64,000 bases of DNA from Pascua guehoae (Eukaryota; Basidiomycota; Tremellomycetes; Trichosporonales; Trichosporonaceae), in the NCBI GenBank assembly GCA_001600415.1, contig BCJX01000004.1, positions 2,069,064 to 2,133,063 on the forward strand, written 5' to 3'. Under the pieces are notes generated by a model. That model saw nothing but the letters and a program-made list of their open reading frames with translations. It did not search any database and was not told where the DNA came from. This document shows positions 44,059-57,509 of this stretch, one piece after another. The translations under genes were made by a program, and so were the position numbers. Every line of letters begins with the position of its first letter. Position 1 is the stretch's first letter.

Positions 44059-45676
44059 TCACGTGCTCATCGCAATGTCGCCGCGGTTACCGCCGCCGCC
44101 CGTGCCCTCGCCCGCGCCGACCGTCTCGTCCTGCGTCCCGCCCAGCTCGAGGGATTGGAGGAGCTCGTCGAGCTCGGACGGGCGGTAGATCTTGGCCAGG
44201 GGCTGCTTGTTGCTGGCCAGTGTCATGGTGGCGAATTCGACTGGGCGTTAGCTTTGGTCTGAGGGCGGTGAGGGAGTAGAGGTGGGGTGGTAGCGGGGGT
44301 GGTGCTGGTGGGGGTCCTGGGGCGGCTGGTGGCCCATTGTGTCGCTGGGGTAATGCTACTTGGGCAGCCTGGCCTCGGCTCGGCTTGGCTCTACAGTCGG
44401 CGCTGCTGGAGTTGACTCTGGTCCGCTGCGCCAGACTGTCTACACCGCCTATCCCGCTGGTCTGCCGTTTGCGGCTCCAAGGGGTAGAATCTACTCCCCG
44501 TAGAACTCCTTGCTAGACTTTGCCGAAAACTCCACGCCCCTTCACTCGCCAGACTCCACATCCGTCGCCGCCCAGTACTCTCCACCGGCTGCACTCTCCC
44601 TGCTTGTCGCCTCTCCACTCCACTCGCTGCGGTCGTTGCGTTTCGCGGCACTCACGCTTCTCGCTGCTGAGCTTTGTCGAGTCCATCGTCTTGCTCATCG
44701 TCTTGAGGCAGAGGGCCTTTGCCTCCTCGAGCGTAATGTCGTCCTTGTAGTCCTGCTTGAGGAGCGAGGCGGCCGACGAGTGGTTTGCGCCAATGCACGT
44801 CGCCTTCCATCCAGAGTAGTTGCCAGACGGGTCAGACTGGTACAGCTGGAAGCCGTGGAGCGGGTCCCACCCAACGTAGAGCATTGACACGCCAAAGGGG
44901 CGCAGACCTGGTGCGTCAGTGAATACAGAGACAACACATGGCGTATGGGTGGGGGGACTCCGGCATAACACTCACCTCCGTACTGCGTGTAGCCCTGCTT
45001 CATATCGCACAGGCGCTGGACGAGCATCTCGACGGGAATGTCCTCGTCGTACGTGTACAGATGGCGCTGGGCCGAGTTGCGCGCAAAGTTGACGAGCGAG
45101 TTGGCGTCCGACGTGATTCCTGCGAGGCCCGCAAGAATGTTGCTGAGAGGGTTAGTAGCTAACACTGGCATGCTCTTGGTAGCTAGACCCACTTGTTCAG
45201 GAGGAAGATCTTCTCGCCACCACCGCCCATCCACGCCTCGTGGCCCTCGCCGCCGACGGTCGACAGCGAAATGTCGAGCAGCTTGCCCGTCACTTTCTGC
45301 CAATGTCAGCAATCACTGGCCGGGCATGCCCAAAGAGTCACACGGCGCGCACCTTTTCCGCGGCAATGGCAATGCCTTCCTTTGACAGAACGGCGAGGAC
45401 AGTGCCTGCGTGCGAGATGGCCTCCATGGCATACTCGACTGGTCGTTAGTACTATCATCGTGGTGCTGGTAACACCATGTACACACCCTGGAACAACCGT
45501 CCTGCAATGTCAGCTCATATTTTGTTCGAAGAGCTTACCTTCTGGGGAGAAGATGGTCGTGCGGCCTGGAGCAAGTGTTAGTAGAGGTCCTTCACGGTTG
45601 CGCCCGACGTACTGTCGTATCTCCTCGCCTGGGTTGTTAGCAGGTGAACAGAACACCTCAATTGATCACCTACCAT
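44059..45676 (-). CDS. PRE9: 20S proteasome subunit alpha-3 (Pre9/PSMA4 type)
   Basis: Nine exons join in frame: 45676-45674, 45628-45613, 45565-45539, 45501-45487, 45438-45353, 45296-45193, 45142-44976, 44907-44656, 44240-44059. They give 283 residues. The alpha-subunit N-terminal signature [26 protein letters not shown] is nearly that of PSMA4 (positions 3-28). [20 protein letters not shown] and [16 protein letters not shown] follow. The C-terminus extends with a Gly-rich acidic tail. The subunit forms part of the outer ring and gate of the core particle. The initiator ATG stands alone on a 3-nt exon, directly followed by a GTAGGT donor; joining it to GCGAGGAGATAC restores the conserved start. 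The last intron is 415 nt, long for this window. It is transcribed divergently from the OPT gene on its right. Confidence 0.9.
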
Positions 45677-46259
45677 TGTGAAGGATCAAGCAGGAGTAAG
45701 TTGACGAGAGGAATAAAGAGGAATGACCGAGAGCTCCCGTGTGCTGGAAGGTGTCGGTGTAGATGCGTTGCGTCGGAGAGGCAAGGACGAGGAAGATGTG
45801 GTGGAACGAGTTTGTCCTCTTTGTGGTTGTTGGTTGTTGGTCGATGATGCAGCCTCGACGACATGCACCAAGAGAGACGCGCGTTGCCAGCTCCCCTGGT
45901 CCATTTTGCTTCCGCCACCAACTAGGTGTGCGGACATGTACCCGATCTCCGCCATGGGGCCTGTCGCGTCATTGTCCCTCTTCCCGTTGTCAGGTACCAT
46001 CAACAGAACAGCGGCCAGCGGGTGGAGGTGCCCGGTCTGGGGGGTGACAAGCAAGATGGCTTTATGGTTTACACCTGTGCGTGGACGTCATCATTGTCCC
46101 CCATCCCATTGTCTCACGAGCATTCAATCAGGCCCGACAGCTTGGACAGTTCTCAATCAAGTACGAGCCGAGCTAGCCATAGCTCTACCTTGGCGTCGCA
46201 GTCATCTTGGACCTTTCGACGACCGGCCTCGACCTCTACCGGACGCGTCGGGTTCTGCC
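45677..46259. promoter_or_regulatory. Divergent promoter region, PRE9 and OPT gene
   Basis: 583 bp between two divergent starts. I looked for the Rpn4-type GGTGGCAAA element and see no exact copy. Contains ggttgttggttgttgg near 45828. Confidence 0.4.
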
Positions 46260-49200
46260 ATGTCAGTCAGACGGGAAGACGCCGAGGCGTACGAGCTCGC
46301 GTCGCTCGACGAGCAGATTGACGAGTTGGAGTACGGCAGTAGACGCCCCAGTCGACGGCATAGTACCGAGGACAAGGACTATGACGAGCCGAGTACCAGC
46401 GAGCGTGCGCGACTCCTCGATGGGGACGGCGAGGACAAGCACCTCTCAGATGACGACGAGGACGCGCCAGAGGTCGTTGGGAAAGGGACAAAGGTCGAAG
46501 GGCTGATTGCGAGGGTGAGTGTGCTTGTACTGTAGTTCAGAGGCTAGTGGCGAGCGGGGAAGGTGGCATGGAAGGTGACAGGGAAGGCGCGTACGGCGGA
46601 GAGAGCGAAGGTAACGGCCCACGGAGAGAAGGAATGCGGAAGTCGTTTGTCCTAACCACCTCGAACTGCGCGGCACAATCTAACAACAACACCCTCTCCA
46701 ACTCTGCTATAACTCTACTCCCACTTACACTCCAGGCCGTTCCCTCAACAGACGACCCCACACTGCCCACACTCACTGCCCGTGTCATCGTCCTCGGCTC
46801 ATTCTTCTGCATCATCGGTGCGGCCGCCTCGACCGTCTTCTACTTCAAGTCGAACGCGCCGAGCTTTTCGAGCTACTTTATCATTCTAGCCACATACCCC
46901 CTGGGCCACTTTTTCGCCAATGCGCGTGTCATCCCGCGCGGGAAGAGAGTGATGGGCATCGACTTGAACCCAGGACCGTTCAGCATCAAGGAGGCCATTC
47001 TCGTCAGGTAGGTGCAAGTATGGGACCCGTTCTAACCTACTCAGCGTGCTGTCGTCGTCTGGCGCAATGTCGGCATACGCAGCGGACATTCTCGCCATCC
47101 TCGACCTTTACTTTAAGATGCCGCTGGGGACGCTCCCGTCCATCGTCCTCCTCCTCACCACACAGTGTATCGGCTTTGGCCTCGCGGGCATGCTGTACAC
47201 GCTCCTCGTCGCCCGGCCGTCCATGTACTGGCCGTCGACGCTCGTCATTGTCCAGCTCTTCACCACCCTGTACGGGTCCACATCGACGTCGTCCCAGCCC
47301 ACGGCGGCGCGGCAGCTCAACTCGCGTCGGTTCCAAGTCTTCCTCGTCATCTTTCTCTTTACGTTCATCTACCAGTTTCTTCCCTTTCTCTTCTTCCCGA
47401 CACTCACGTCTGTCTCGGTCCTGTGCCTCATCAATAACAAGAGCTGGTGGATGCGGACTCTCGGCGGCGCGTACTCTGGCCTCGGGATGCTCGACTTTTC
47501 CTTTGGTACGCACTGTGCAATGTGCATTTGCTCACATCAGACTGGTCCAGTATTGGAACATCAGGGCCACTGTATACGCCATACTGGGCACTGGGGAACT
47601 GGTTTGGCGGCCTCATTGGCATGATCTGGGTCGTGGGTATAATGCGCGTTGCAAATGCTCACCCGGCAGATTGTACCCTTCCTGCTCCTCATCAACTTTT
47701 GGTACGCCATCGTCTCTTTCAACACTGACAATCAGGGATGCACGCGAGTTTCCTTCCCCCACATCACCGGCACTCTTCAACTCGTCTCTTGACAAGCAAG
47801 TCCTTCCATTGTTAGGGATACCATCTAACCCATAGGTTTGACGTGACTGCGGTCCTCAACAAGGACTTGTCGCTCAACGAACAAGCCTTTGAATCAGCAG
47901 GGCCATTGCTGTTGACTCCGTACTTGTGGGTTGACAATTCATGCGCTTGCTTACCCACCAGCGCCATCTCCTATGGCCTTTCATTCGCCGCCCTCTCCAG
48001 CATCGTTGTCCATGTGTGGCTCTGGCATCGGGATGAGATCAGGCAAGGTCAGTTGACAATTACAGTCTTGCGGAATAAGCTGACAACCAGCCCTCACCAA
48101 TAAGGCGATCCTCAACGATGTCCACAAGTATGTTGTGCTGTTCTCCAAACCAAGTCGCTTACTCTACCAGCAAACTCATGCGCACGTACAATTCTGTACC
48201 GCAATGGTGGTACCTCACATTACTCGGCGTCAACTTTGCCGCTGCTGGTAGGTTCGGCCATGGAAACCCTGATTAACCTATCAGTTCTGATGGTCCTTAC
48301 TGCGCCATTGCAGATGCCAATCTGGGCATTGGTGCTCTCACTGAGCATTGCTGCCGTGAGTTTAGCTGTTTTCTTTTCGAAGGTGTACTGCGTCTAGCTG
48401 ACTTGTTCAGGTGTTTCTTATCCCGTAAGACTATAAATGGCGCCAAAGAGCTGCTAACAGTATAGGATCGGCGTCGTGGCAGCGGTCAGCAACACTCAGA
48501 TTGGACTGGTGAGTTGTTACCTCTTCCATCAACTGACACGCAGAACGTCATGACCGAATTGTTTGTATCTGCCGCTTTGCTACTCTAACACGCAGCGTCG
48601 CAGGGTTTTTGATGCCTGGCAAACCTATTGGCAAGTGAGTAAAGGAAGCACTGATACGCAAGAGTGAAACTGACAACACCAGCGTGACATTCAAGTGCTT
48701 TGGCTGTGAGCTCCAACAACAAAGCTGCATTATTCCTGACGCGCAGACATGGCAATGTCGCAGGCACTGCAACTTGTGGCCGACCTGAAACTCGGGTGGT
48801 ACACGTCCATTCCTCCACGTGAAATGTTTGCTGCGCAGATTATCGGCACCGTCCTTGGTGCTCTAACCAACTGTGAGTATGAGATACCACTCTACTCTGG
48901 GCGAGAGCCCCCTGACCAGCCAGATATCACGCTGCAGTCTGTTCTCTCATCCAAGCGCGAGTTCCTGGACGGTACGACCACGGACCCCACTGGGCAGTGG
49001 ACAGGACGTCGTCCGCAGATCTTCTACTCGGCGAGTATTATCTGGGGCGCCGTCTCGCCACGCCGCTTCTTTGCCGGCAAGTACGGCTTGCTCTACCTCG
49101 GCTTCCCTATCGGTGCCGCGGTGCCCGTGGTATTCTGGTTTGCGCACAAGCGCTCGCCCAACAAGAAGCTCAACAAGGTGAGTTAAGTAGCACGTCATGA

Positions 49201-49551
49201 TGACTAACTCTGTAGGTCGTGTTCCCTATCATCTGCAGTGGCGCCACTTTTATCCCCGAGTCGTAAGTGGCAGCTGAGAGCTTGCATTGGTAGCGGCTGA
49301 CACACAGCCCGACAAATATCATTCTCATGGGCGCAGCGACGGCTGTGTTTGTCAACAGCTGGTTTGCAAAGCGGCACCCGGACACGCATAGCAAGTTTAT
49401 CTACGTGGTCAGTTCGGCGCTCGACGCGGGCACGTCCATTACAGCCCTCGCCATCTACTTTTTGTTTGGTGGCGTGTTGTGGTCGTGGGAGGGTCCAGAT
49501 TGGTGGGGCAACTCGCGCCTCGACTCGGAGCACTGCAAACCAGGCAGCTAG
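46260..49551 (+). CDS. OPT-family oligopeptide transporter
   Basis: About 20 exons (first 46260-46514, second 46736-47007, third from 47045; last ends 49551) spell a complete transporter. An acidic cytosolic N-tail with SERARLLDGDGEDKHLSDD comes first. The family NPGPFSIKEA motif, about 14-16 membrane segments, NNKSWWMRTLGGAYSGLGML, LIPIGVVAAVSNTQIGLNV, GFLMPGKPIGNVTFKCFGYM and the C-terminal DWWGN follow. Several internal exons are only 14-17 nt. One intron (47796-47835) has a GC-AG border with donor GCAAGT. Unlike the OPT gene at 11.4-14.9 kb, its frame is intact. Expected role: proton-coupled uptake of small peptides, glutathione-like compounds or metal chelates; substrate unknown. Confidence 0.88.
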
Positions 49552-52500
49552 GGCGTGTTTGTATGAGCGCCGAGGCTACTGCGGGGCTGCGGGGTGCGCC
49601 ATCTTTCCCATGTGGTGTGTTTTACAAGGCGGAATACATAGATCCTCATTCGTGTATTTATAGACCCCGGGGATGCAAGTAATCTCGAGTGAGTAACACG
49701 CGCGCGCATAGCCGCGGATGTCGAGCTGCGGCTGTGGGCCGAGGGTTACACAGGGCGGTTCGGGCCGGTGGCCGAATGGCGCTCTTTCCCATCTCGGCGA
49801 CGAGGTGTGTACCCAGCGCAGCCTGATATGGGCAGAGCGGGACGCCTTGTTCCTCGATAGGTACCCACAATCTCTTCGCCGTGCGGCATAGCCAGTGGGT
49901 GACGCGGTGACGGATGCTGTTGCGCCACATCTCCGTCGGATGGATGCATGGAGCCTTTGGGCCCAATCACACACTATCGCTGCGCACACGGGTGACGCAG
50001 AAACCGCCACGCGAGGCGAGACGCGTCGTCAGTTCTGTTGCATGTTGGTTGGAGAGTGGAACCGCGGCACGGCACGGGGGTAAATGGGCGGATGCATCAA
50101 GGTTGCAACCCAAGTGCGCGCTGGACAATGCCGAGAAAAGCTTGGCTCACGACCGATCTGTTGCCGGCTTGGCTCGCCTGCACTCCACAGTGGGGTAGGC
50201 ACGGTACAGTAGTGGGCAACGCAGGGGGGTGACTGTGCGATGTGGAGTGTGGTAGCTCGGTAGCTCGTAGCTCGGTAGGGGTCTAGTATGACAGAAGCAG
50301 AAGACATGGTTGAGCTTGTTTTCTGTCCTTCCATAAAGTCTACTGCCCACTACTGTACTGTTCACTGGTACTGTACATGCACGAGGTGAAGACAGGCGAG
50401 GCAAGGTGAGGCGAGGGGGATGCAGTATTTTTGTGGCGCGTCCTGATGCACGTTTCCCTTTATAAATAACAGCCAGGCAGGCGCGGTGTCCCCTGCAGCG
50501 CGGCAGTGAGACAGGGCAAGCAGACAGGCAACAGCACAAGACATCTTCCGACAGCGGAGGGGTTTGGACTCTACTGTATGTGCCCTGGCGGTGCAACAGA
50601 CAACCTGCAGCCAAATTAACCCACTCGCCCTTTGCCCTTTTGCCCTTTGCCCTGTTTGACCTGGATGGACGCGGTGCGTGTATTGTATGCTGTCGGCTGA
50701 TATCTCTGTGTGTGCCCTGGCTCCCTGGCTCCCTGGCTGCCTGGCCGCTGCCTGGCCGCTGCCCGCCTGCCGCCTGCCGTCTGCCGCACCTTCCCTGGAC
50801 GTCTACAATCGCCCCCATCCTATCCTCCCCTGTGCCTCGAGTACAACGTTTGTTGCCGCAGACTATCAGCATTACCTGTCAAACCTGGTACCACCCAATC
50901 TACGCCCAGCCAAGGAAAGCCACTAGCCATTGCCGCTGCCACCACTGGCCCACTGGCCACTGGCTCAACCACTGGGCACCCAGAACCAACATCCAAACCA
51001 ACGCCAACAGCCACGCTCGGCACACTAGCCACCAGAACCACCACCACCACCGGCACCAGCCAAGCCACAGCCGCAGCCACCACATACCCACATCCACACC
51101 CACCCACAACTGACGCGCACGCACACCTCGAAAGAGTGCGCCCCAAACCCCCTCACCACCACCATCATCACCACCTTCCTCGTCCCCCCTCCTCGTCCCC
51201 TCTCCTCGTCCCTTCCCCACCTTCCCCCTTCCCCCTCGGCCTCCCCACCGACCGCACCGACTGCGCCGACCACCGCCCGTCTCAGGCGATACGCGCGACT
51301 CTCTCAGCTTGCTCGGTCACGCGCCGACTGACTAGACGTCAGCTAGTCGTACCCACGTCGAAACCGGCGACGCACGACGTCCGATCGTGTCTCGTGTCTC
51401 ATCCGTTTGTGCACTGCACGCACACGCGCGCGCACGGGGCCACGGACGCGAGTACGCGAGGCCACCTGTACAGTCCACCTGTACACCCTCCGATTGTCCG
51501 TCCAGTTTGCACCAGTATCGGACCAACTGTGCAATCGACAAGTATTCAACATTTTGTGAACCCCGCCAAAACAAAACCGCTTGCAATACGGTACTACCGA
51601 CATTGCATAGCCCACAGCAACCCGCAAACCGCAAACCTGGGGCCCAACTGTTTCGTCGTTGGCACGCAGTCTGTCGTCTCGCCGTCGTCTCGTCTCATCT
51701 CGTTTGCGTTACGTTGTTGGATTTGGGCGTGCGGCGTACAAACGACGGATTGTTGGCGCCGTGCGCTGTTGCGGCAGGTCGAGGAACGATTCTGCGATTT
51801 CAAGCATTGAAACGACACGGGCCCTTTTCCTGTGGCCCCCCCCTTGTCGCCCGCCCCNNNNNNNNNNNNNNNNNNNNNNNNNNNNNNNNNNNNNNNNNNN
51901 NNNNNNNNNNNNNNNNNNNNNNNNNNNNNNNNNNNNNNNNNNNNNNNNNNNNNNNNNNNNNNNNNNNNNNCCCCTTCCTTCCCTCCGCCCTTTGTCCTTC
52001 CCTCCCTCCCCTCCATCCTTCCCTCGTTCCCTCGCTCTTTTGGCTCGAGGCGCGGCTGTACAATCGCTATACGCTGCACACACTGCACACTTGCACCGCA
52101 CGACCACACACACGCCCATCCACCCACCCCACCCACACTGGCACTGCACCCACCCACCCCACACTGCATTCTCGCATCCTTGCCCATTCGACCCAAACCC
52201 CACCACCACCACCTACCTACTCCATCGCCACAACCACACCACACTACACTCTGCACGACCCCCCTCCTATTTCCTTCTTTTCTTCCTTCCTCGCCCGCTC
52301 GCCCCTTTCCCCCCCTCGCCTCGCCTCGCCTCGCCTCTCTCCCCCTCCCACCTTGCGCCTCGCCTCGGATCTCGTGGTCGTCGTCGTTGTCGTTGCACCC
52401 ACCACACCCACACTCGTTGTCTTCTCATAGACCCACCCCTCACTCACTCGACCACCCACCCACTCCACTCCACTTCACCCTATCCACCTACACCCACCCA

Positions 52501-53036
52501 TTGCACACTGTCGCATTCCGATCTCGTTGCACCCTAACCTCGCGCCCTCACTCGCTGCGCCCGTCATTGCCCAGTAGACCCACCACACGCCAGTACCCGG
52601 CACGTCGACGCACGCGCGCGCCCCCCCTTATATCGGTCACAGCCTGTGCACCCGATCCTCGAGCATCGCATCGCATCGTTCTGTAGCCTCTCACGCGCAC
52701 CACGCATTTCATTTCTCGGTCGTCTCGTCCGATCCAGCCGGCCTGTGTCTGCGTCCCACGTCTTGACGTCTCGCGTCTCACGCTCGCTTGCATCGGTGAC
52801 GTGTGGCTAGCACCCCCCGCCGCCGCTGCGTCAAGCCCAGGCTCGGCTGCCCCTACTCGCGCACGCTCGCGCTCACGTCTCACGCGCACGCGCACGCGCA
52901 CAGCCCTACCGGCACCGCCCATAACCAACCGCCGTCGTCACCCCACCGCAACCACCCCCTCGCCCAACCGCGCAGCACCCTCCACGTCCCCGACGCCGAG
53001 TACCCGGCGACGGACGACTGCGATAGGCGGCCAACC
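49552..53036. other. Long intergenic region with assembly gap, upstream of the Zds1-like gene
   Basis: No gene with a recognisable domain. It includes CCCTGGCTCCCTGGC-type short repeats near 50715-50770, a His/Thr/Pro-coding-like CCACCA stretch at 50930-51180, 113 N at 51858-51970 between C runs, and a CT/CA-rich 1 kb before the Zds1-like start. This probably includes promoter and a long leader. Confidence 0.5.
51858..51970. other. Assembly gap (113 N)
   Basis: Gap flanked by gcccc and cccctt, so probably a poly-C tract or pyrimidine repeat that could not be assembled. Confidence 0.95.
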
Positions 53037-56000
53037 ATGACGTCCATCTCAGAGGAGGAGCTCGAGAGGGAGGTCCGCACCCTCCGGTGAGTAGTCGAGC
53101 TCGACTGATGCCGATCCCCGTTGGCCCGTTGCCGCTGGCCGCCGAGCCCCGAGCCCGAGCCCCCAAAGCCCCGAGCCCCGAGCCCCGAGCTTCTGACCGT
53201 GTTTCGCCTCTTGCACACTGTGCTTGCGCTTGTGCCACCTCCTTCCTCGCCCAACCCCGCTGCGTCCTTTTGCCCATCCCTCATCTCACCTTGCTCGCCG
53301 TCCCACAAGCCATGCCGACCACCCGCTCACACAGCAGAAATCTCCGCAGACGGTCGGGCTCTTCCCCAGGCCCGGGCGCACTCCCAGTCGACCCAGACCT
53401 CCCTCCGCGCGACGCATTCAGCCACGACGCCGACGGCCGGCCAGAATACACGTCCAACGACGATGTGACCATTACATTACCCAGCGGCGATGCCGGCCTG
53501 TTCTGGGTCCCCGCCCACCTTCACCCAGAGTTAGCGCCCGGCGAGTTCCGCGCCTTTCTCAAACAACACACACAGGCCAACCCGCTCGCCGTCGAGGCCG
53601 GTGAGGCCGGTGAGGCGCAGCTCGCCCGCAGCCCGTCATGGGTCCAGCGCAGCGGGTCCTTCAACGGCAATGGCCTGGGGAGGAAGAAATCGATGCTCTC
53701 GCGGCAGTACACGCCCCGCCACGGCGACAGGGTCGAGGCCGAGACGCCACCCGTCCCCGTACGCCGCTCATCCATGTATGGCGGGCGCAACGCCGATACG
53801 GTGCCGACACTTTCAGATTTGCAAAAGCTCGACGAGCTCGTCGAAGAGGCAGAGCTTAGCGACGATCCAGAGAAGATGCGCAAGCTCATCCGCAGGAGTC
53901 TGAGCCTCAGCTTGTCACCTGGAAGTGAGTTGGAGCAGAGCTGCTCACTAGTCGATTGACGCAACCCTAACCCCTCCCCACAGTGCTGGACGATACGGTG
54001 CGCGGACCCAGCGACGAGGCCGATACGCCCATTGTTGTCCCGCGACCAGGATCCATTATTCGTCGTACTGCCCGGACCAAGATTCGCAAGGCTGGCCCCA
54101 GCGAAGGCGGGTCCCGGCGGTATTCCTCGTCGCGGCACCGGCGAGGCTTTAATTCTCCCAGTTCCGTCACTGTCGACTCTATGCACAGCGCCGAGGACGA
54201 CACACGCCGGAGCGACGAGCGCCGCAGCGATGAGACGAGCGACGAGCGTGCAAGCTCGGAATCGTACACACAAATGGCGCAGGCTGTGTCTGCGCCCAAC
54301 AGCACCGAGTCGGCAGGGAGCAGCAGCAAGGCAGCAGCAGCGGCAGCAGACATGGCGGCCGCGTCCGACGACTCTAATGACGAGGCACTCATCTTTGACG
54401 CGTACGCACGGGATCGGTACTCGACCGCGAGCTCAATCTACGACGAGCCAAGCAGGTCACCGAGTCCAGACAATGACGGCCCATCACCCTATGGCCAGCA
54501 GTCTCCTGCCCTCCCGCCCATTCTCACGTCCAAACCCGCCGATTCCATGTGGCTAGAGGATGGCGAGCTGACCCCGACGCAAGATTCCGGCCTCAGTGCT
54601 GCGATCCACGCCATGAACATGTTACCATCATCCGGGCCATCCGAAGACATTTTCAAGCAAGAGCCCGTGCCGCCACGTCGGGAACCGAGCTCGGGTGGTG
54701 GCAGGCAGCCGACGTCTGCACCGCAGTCTCCAGCGACGTCTCCGAATGAACTCCCACCGGGCATGGCACCGCCACGACACACTGCCCCCGCCGGCATGTC
54801 CGAGGGGCGCAACGGACCCGTGCCTCCAGCATTGGTGATTGGGCGTCCGCCACTGCAACGGACAGATTCTGCATCATCGAGCGCATCCGCGTCGACAGTG
54901 TTGCCTCCTCCACCCGTCCAGCCTGTCGCCCCCGCACCTCCGCCTCCCCCACCGCGTGAAAAGGAGACAAAGGGCAAGGAAAAGGAAAAGAAGGGGCTGT
55001 TTGGGAAAAAGCACAGCAAAAAGGAGGAAAAGGACAAGCACCACAAAAAGGAAAAGGACCGGTTCCTCGGCAGCATCTTTCGCAGCAAGCCAAAGCACGA
55101 GGAGCCGTCGTCCGTGTCCAACTTTGCGACTGCCGGTCCCGCTGCCGCAGCTGCGCTGCTTGGCACGTCCAAGTCGGCAAAGTCGCTGCAGCCCGGCTCG
55201 GGTGCGTCGTCGCCGACATCGCCCGGTTTTGTCAACTTTGCGCGGTACCCCATCCACGTCGAGCGCGCCGTGTACCGATTGAGTCACATCAAGCTCGCCA
55301 ATGCGCGCCGCCCGCTCATTGAGCAGGTGCTCATCTCAAACCTCATGTTCTGGTACCTCGGCATCATTGGGCGTACCACTGGTCAGCAAGAGGACAAGAA
55401 GCCCGGCTCGGTCAACGGCCTCGACAAGGAGAATCGCGAAGAGGCTGCACGCCAGCCTCCGATGAAGGGCACACCCAGCAAGCCGGCCGACACGGGCAGC
55501 GCAGGCGTCAAGCAGTCGGAGCCGCCAACGCCGCCCCGCAAGACTGGCCTCAACAAGCCCGAGCGCGCAAGAGGCAACGGCAGCAGTGCCGAGACGGCGT
55601 ACCGCGCGCCCCAGTATGGAATGCAGAATGCCCAAATGGAGCTCGAAAAGCCCCAGCGCACGTCGTCAATCCCATCGGCTCCACACCGCGCACGCTCCCC
55701 ACCATCGCCCTCGCACTCACAGCAGCAGCCACAGCAGCCGCAGCCGCAGCCACAGCCGCAGCCGCAGCAGCAACAACCCCAGTATCCTCCTGGCGTCGCG
55801 CCGCCTCGCCCGCAGTCTTCCTATGTGTCCCCTCAACATGGCGGCCACGCCCAGCAGCAGCAGCAACAACAACAACAGCAGCAGCCACAACCGCGCCCCC
55901 CGCTTGGTGCACAGCCCGCGCACCCAGGTGGCATGTCGGCTCGTCCCCAGGGGTACCCGCAAAACGGCGTTCAGCGCCCTGCTCCTCAGCACTATGGACA

Positions 56001-56574
56001 GCAGCAGCAGCCGCAATCCCACGCCGGCCCTGCACGCACCATGTCGCCGCCTGATCCACGCCAGCGGACGTCTCCGCAGCCTCCCCCCGGTGCGCATCCT
56101 GCCAACCCCCCCGGTATGCAGGTTCGTCCACAGTACGCGCAGAACGGCAATGCTCGCCAGGGTCCACCGCCTGGTGCCGAAAAGACGCGAGGGTACCAGC
56201 AGCAGTCTGGTCCGCAACCGGGCCAGATCTTCCAGTATCCTGGGGGCGGCGGCGGCGGTGGCGGGTACCACCAGCGTCCACAGGGTGGTGCCGCGCCTGG
56301 CCAGATCTACAGCGGCGCGCCCCAGCCGGGTCAGATCTTCCATCTCCCGCACCAGCAGCAGCAGTTGGGCTACAACCAGCGCCCACCGCAGCAGGGTCAG
56401 CCAAACTGGGAGCCCCCACAGCGTCTTCCCTCTGGCGGCCAGCGCGCACCTGGACCGGCTCTCGCCCAGGCGCCGCCGCGTGGCTCGTCGTCCAACGCGC
56501 GTGATCCGTACGGCCGCGCCGTGCCGCACGGGTACCGCCAGGCGACGTCGCCGACGCACCAGAGCTTTTCATAG
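53037..56574 (+). CDS. Zds1-family protein (Zds_C domain)
   Basis: Exons 53037-53086, about 53335-53924 and 53984-56574 give about 1,076 residues. The first encodes MTSISEEELEREVRTLR. The N-terminal third contains VTITLPSGDAGLFWVPAHLHPELAP and a helical DLQKLDELVEEAELSDDPEK segment; a long Ser-rich acidic region follows. Past the middle lies the Zds C-terminal domain: FARYPIHVERAVYRLSHIKL followed by RPLIEQVLISNLMFWYLGII. The last 350 residues are Pro/Gln-rich with poly-Q tracts. Upstream of the Zds domain a Lys-rich KKEEKDKHHKKEKDR stretch is notable. In yeast Zds1/Zds2 bind PP2A-Cdc55 and control mitotic entry and polarity; a similar role is inferred. The acceptor of exon 2 may be 3 nt further right. 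The first intron is about 250 nt. Confidence 0.85.
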
Positions 56575-57509
56575 GTGCCCCTGGCGCCCCTTGTTGTGGC
56601 GCGCAACCTGCAGCTAGTCGCTGCCATCCCCTCTCCCACGACCACGACGGACAGTCCATGCATTCTCCATCGCCATCTCATCACCTCCGCCCATACCATA
56701 TCCCATCCACTCACTGGCATACCCTGCCCGCCAACACCACCACTGTCACCACCGCCATCGTCACCTATGACCCGACCACGCCCGACTCTGGCCACGGACG
56801 GCGCGGATGTGCACCCGGTTACCTACTCGGACCACCCTTGGGCAACGGACCTGTGGAAACGTGTGCCGCGGCTTGCAACCCAAGGCGCAGTCCAAGTTTA
56901 CGCACAGCCCCATTCCCAACACATGCGCGTCCGCCGCGGGCCACTTCTTGTACTTTCACAGCCACAGCCACCTGTATTGCACGTGCCATGCAGCATCTGT
57001 TCATACGCGCGATTCTTGTGGGTGCGACGGAGGGCGAGTCGTGTGGTTTGGGATATTGTGAGGTTGTAGTGGGGGGGGGGGGCGTGGGGGGGGAGGGTAA
57101 GGAGGTAGTGAGAGTGAGCAGGTGGGGGGAGAGGAGCGGTGGGTCATGCAAGTATGCGGGAGAGTGCATGTTGTACGGGATATGGCGGATGATAGCAGAA
57201 TGCCACAGTCTTTGGCAAAAGCATACAAAGTTGGTACGAGCAAGACGGTCAAGGCAAGCCGTGATTGCAGTCGAGCAGACGACGGCCAGGGCATGGACCA
57301 GATACTGTGCCGCACGGGAATACAACAGCGCGTCGCATGACTGCGTGGCAGACCAAGACGGTACGCGAGCAACATGCCGACGTGCACTTGGACACGACTG
57401 AACAAAGCACTGTGCGCAATACCTGCCTGCACCCGCAACACGGAACACGACTGGCATGATCTAAAAACATGCATACCCCGCGTCCAAGGGGCGGTGGCGT
57501 GCAAAGGTT
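56575..57509. other. Intergenic region
   Basis: No gene seen. A G-rich run (gggggggggggcgtgggggggg) lies at about 57071-57092. Confidence 0.5.

Noticed and set aside
44241..44655. Separate plus-strand gene inside the PRE9 terminal intron (ORF from 44510)
   Set aside because: Leu/Ala/Ser-rich frame overlapping PRE9 exon 8 on the other strand, with no domain or splice evidence.
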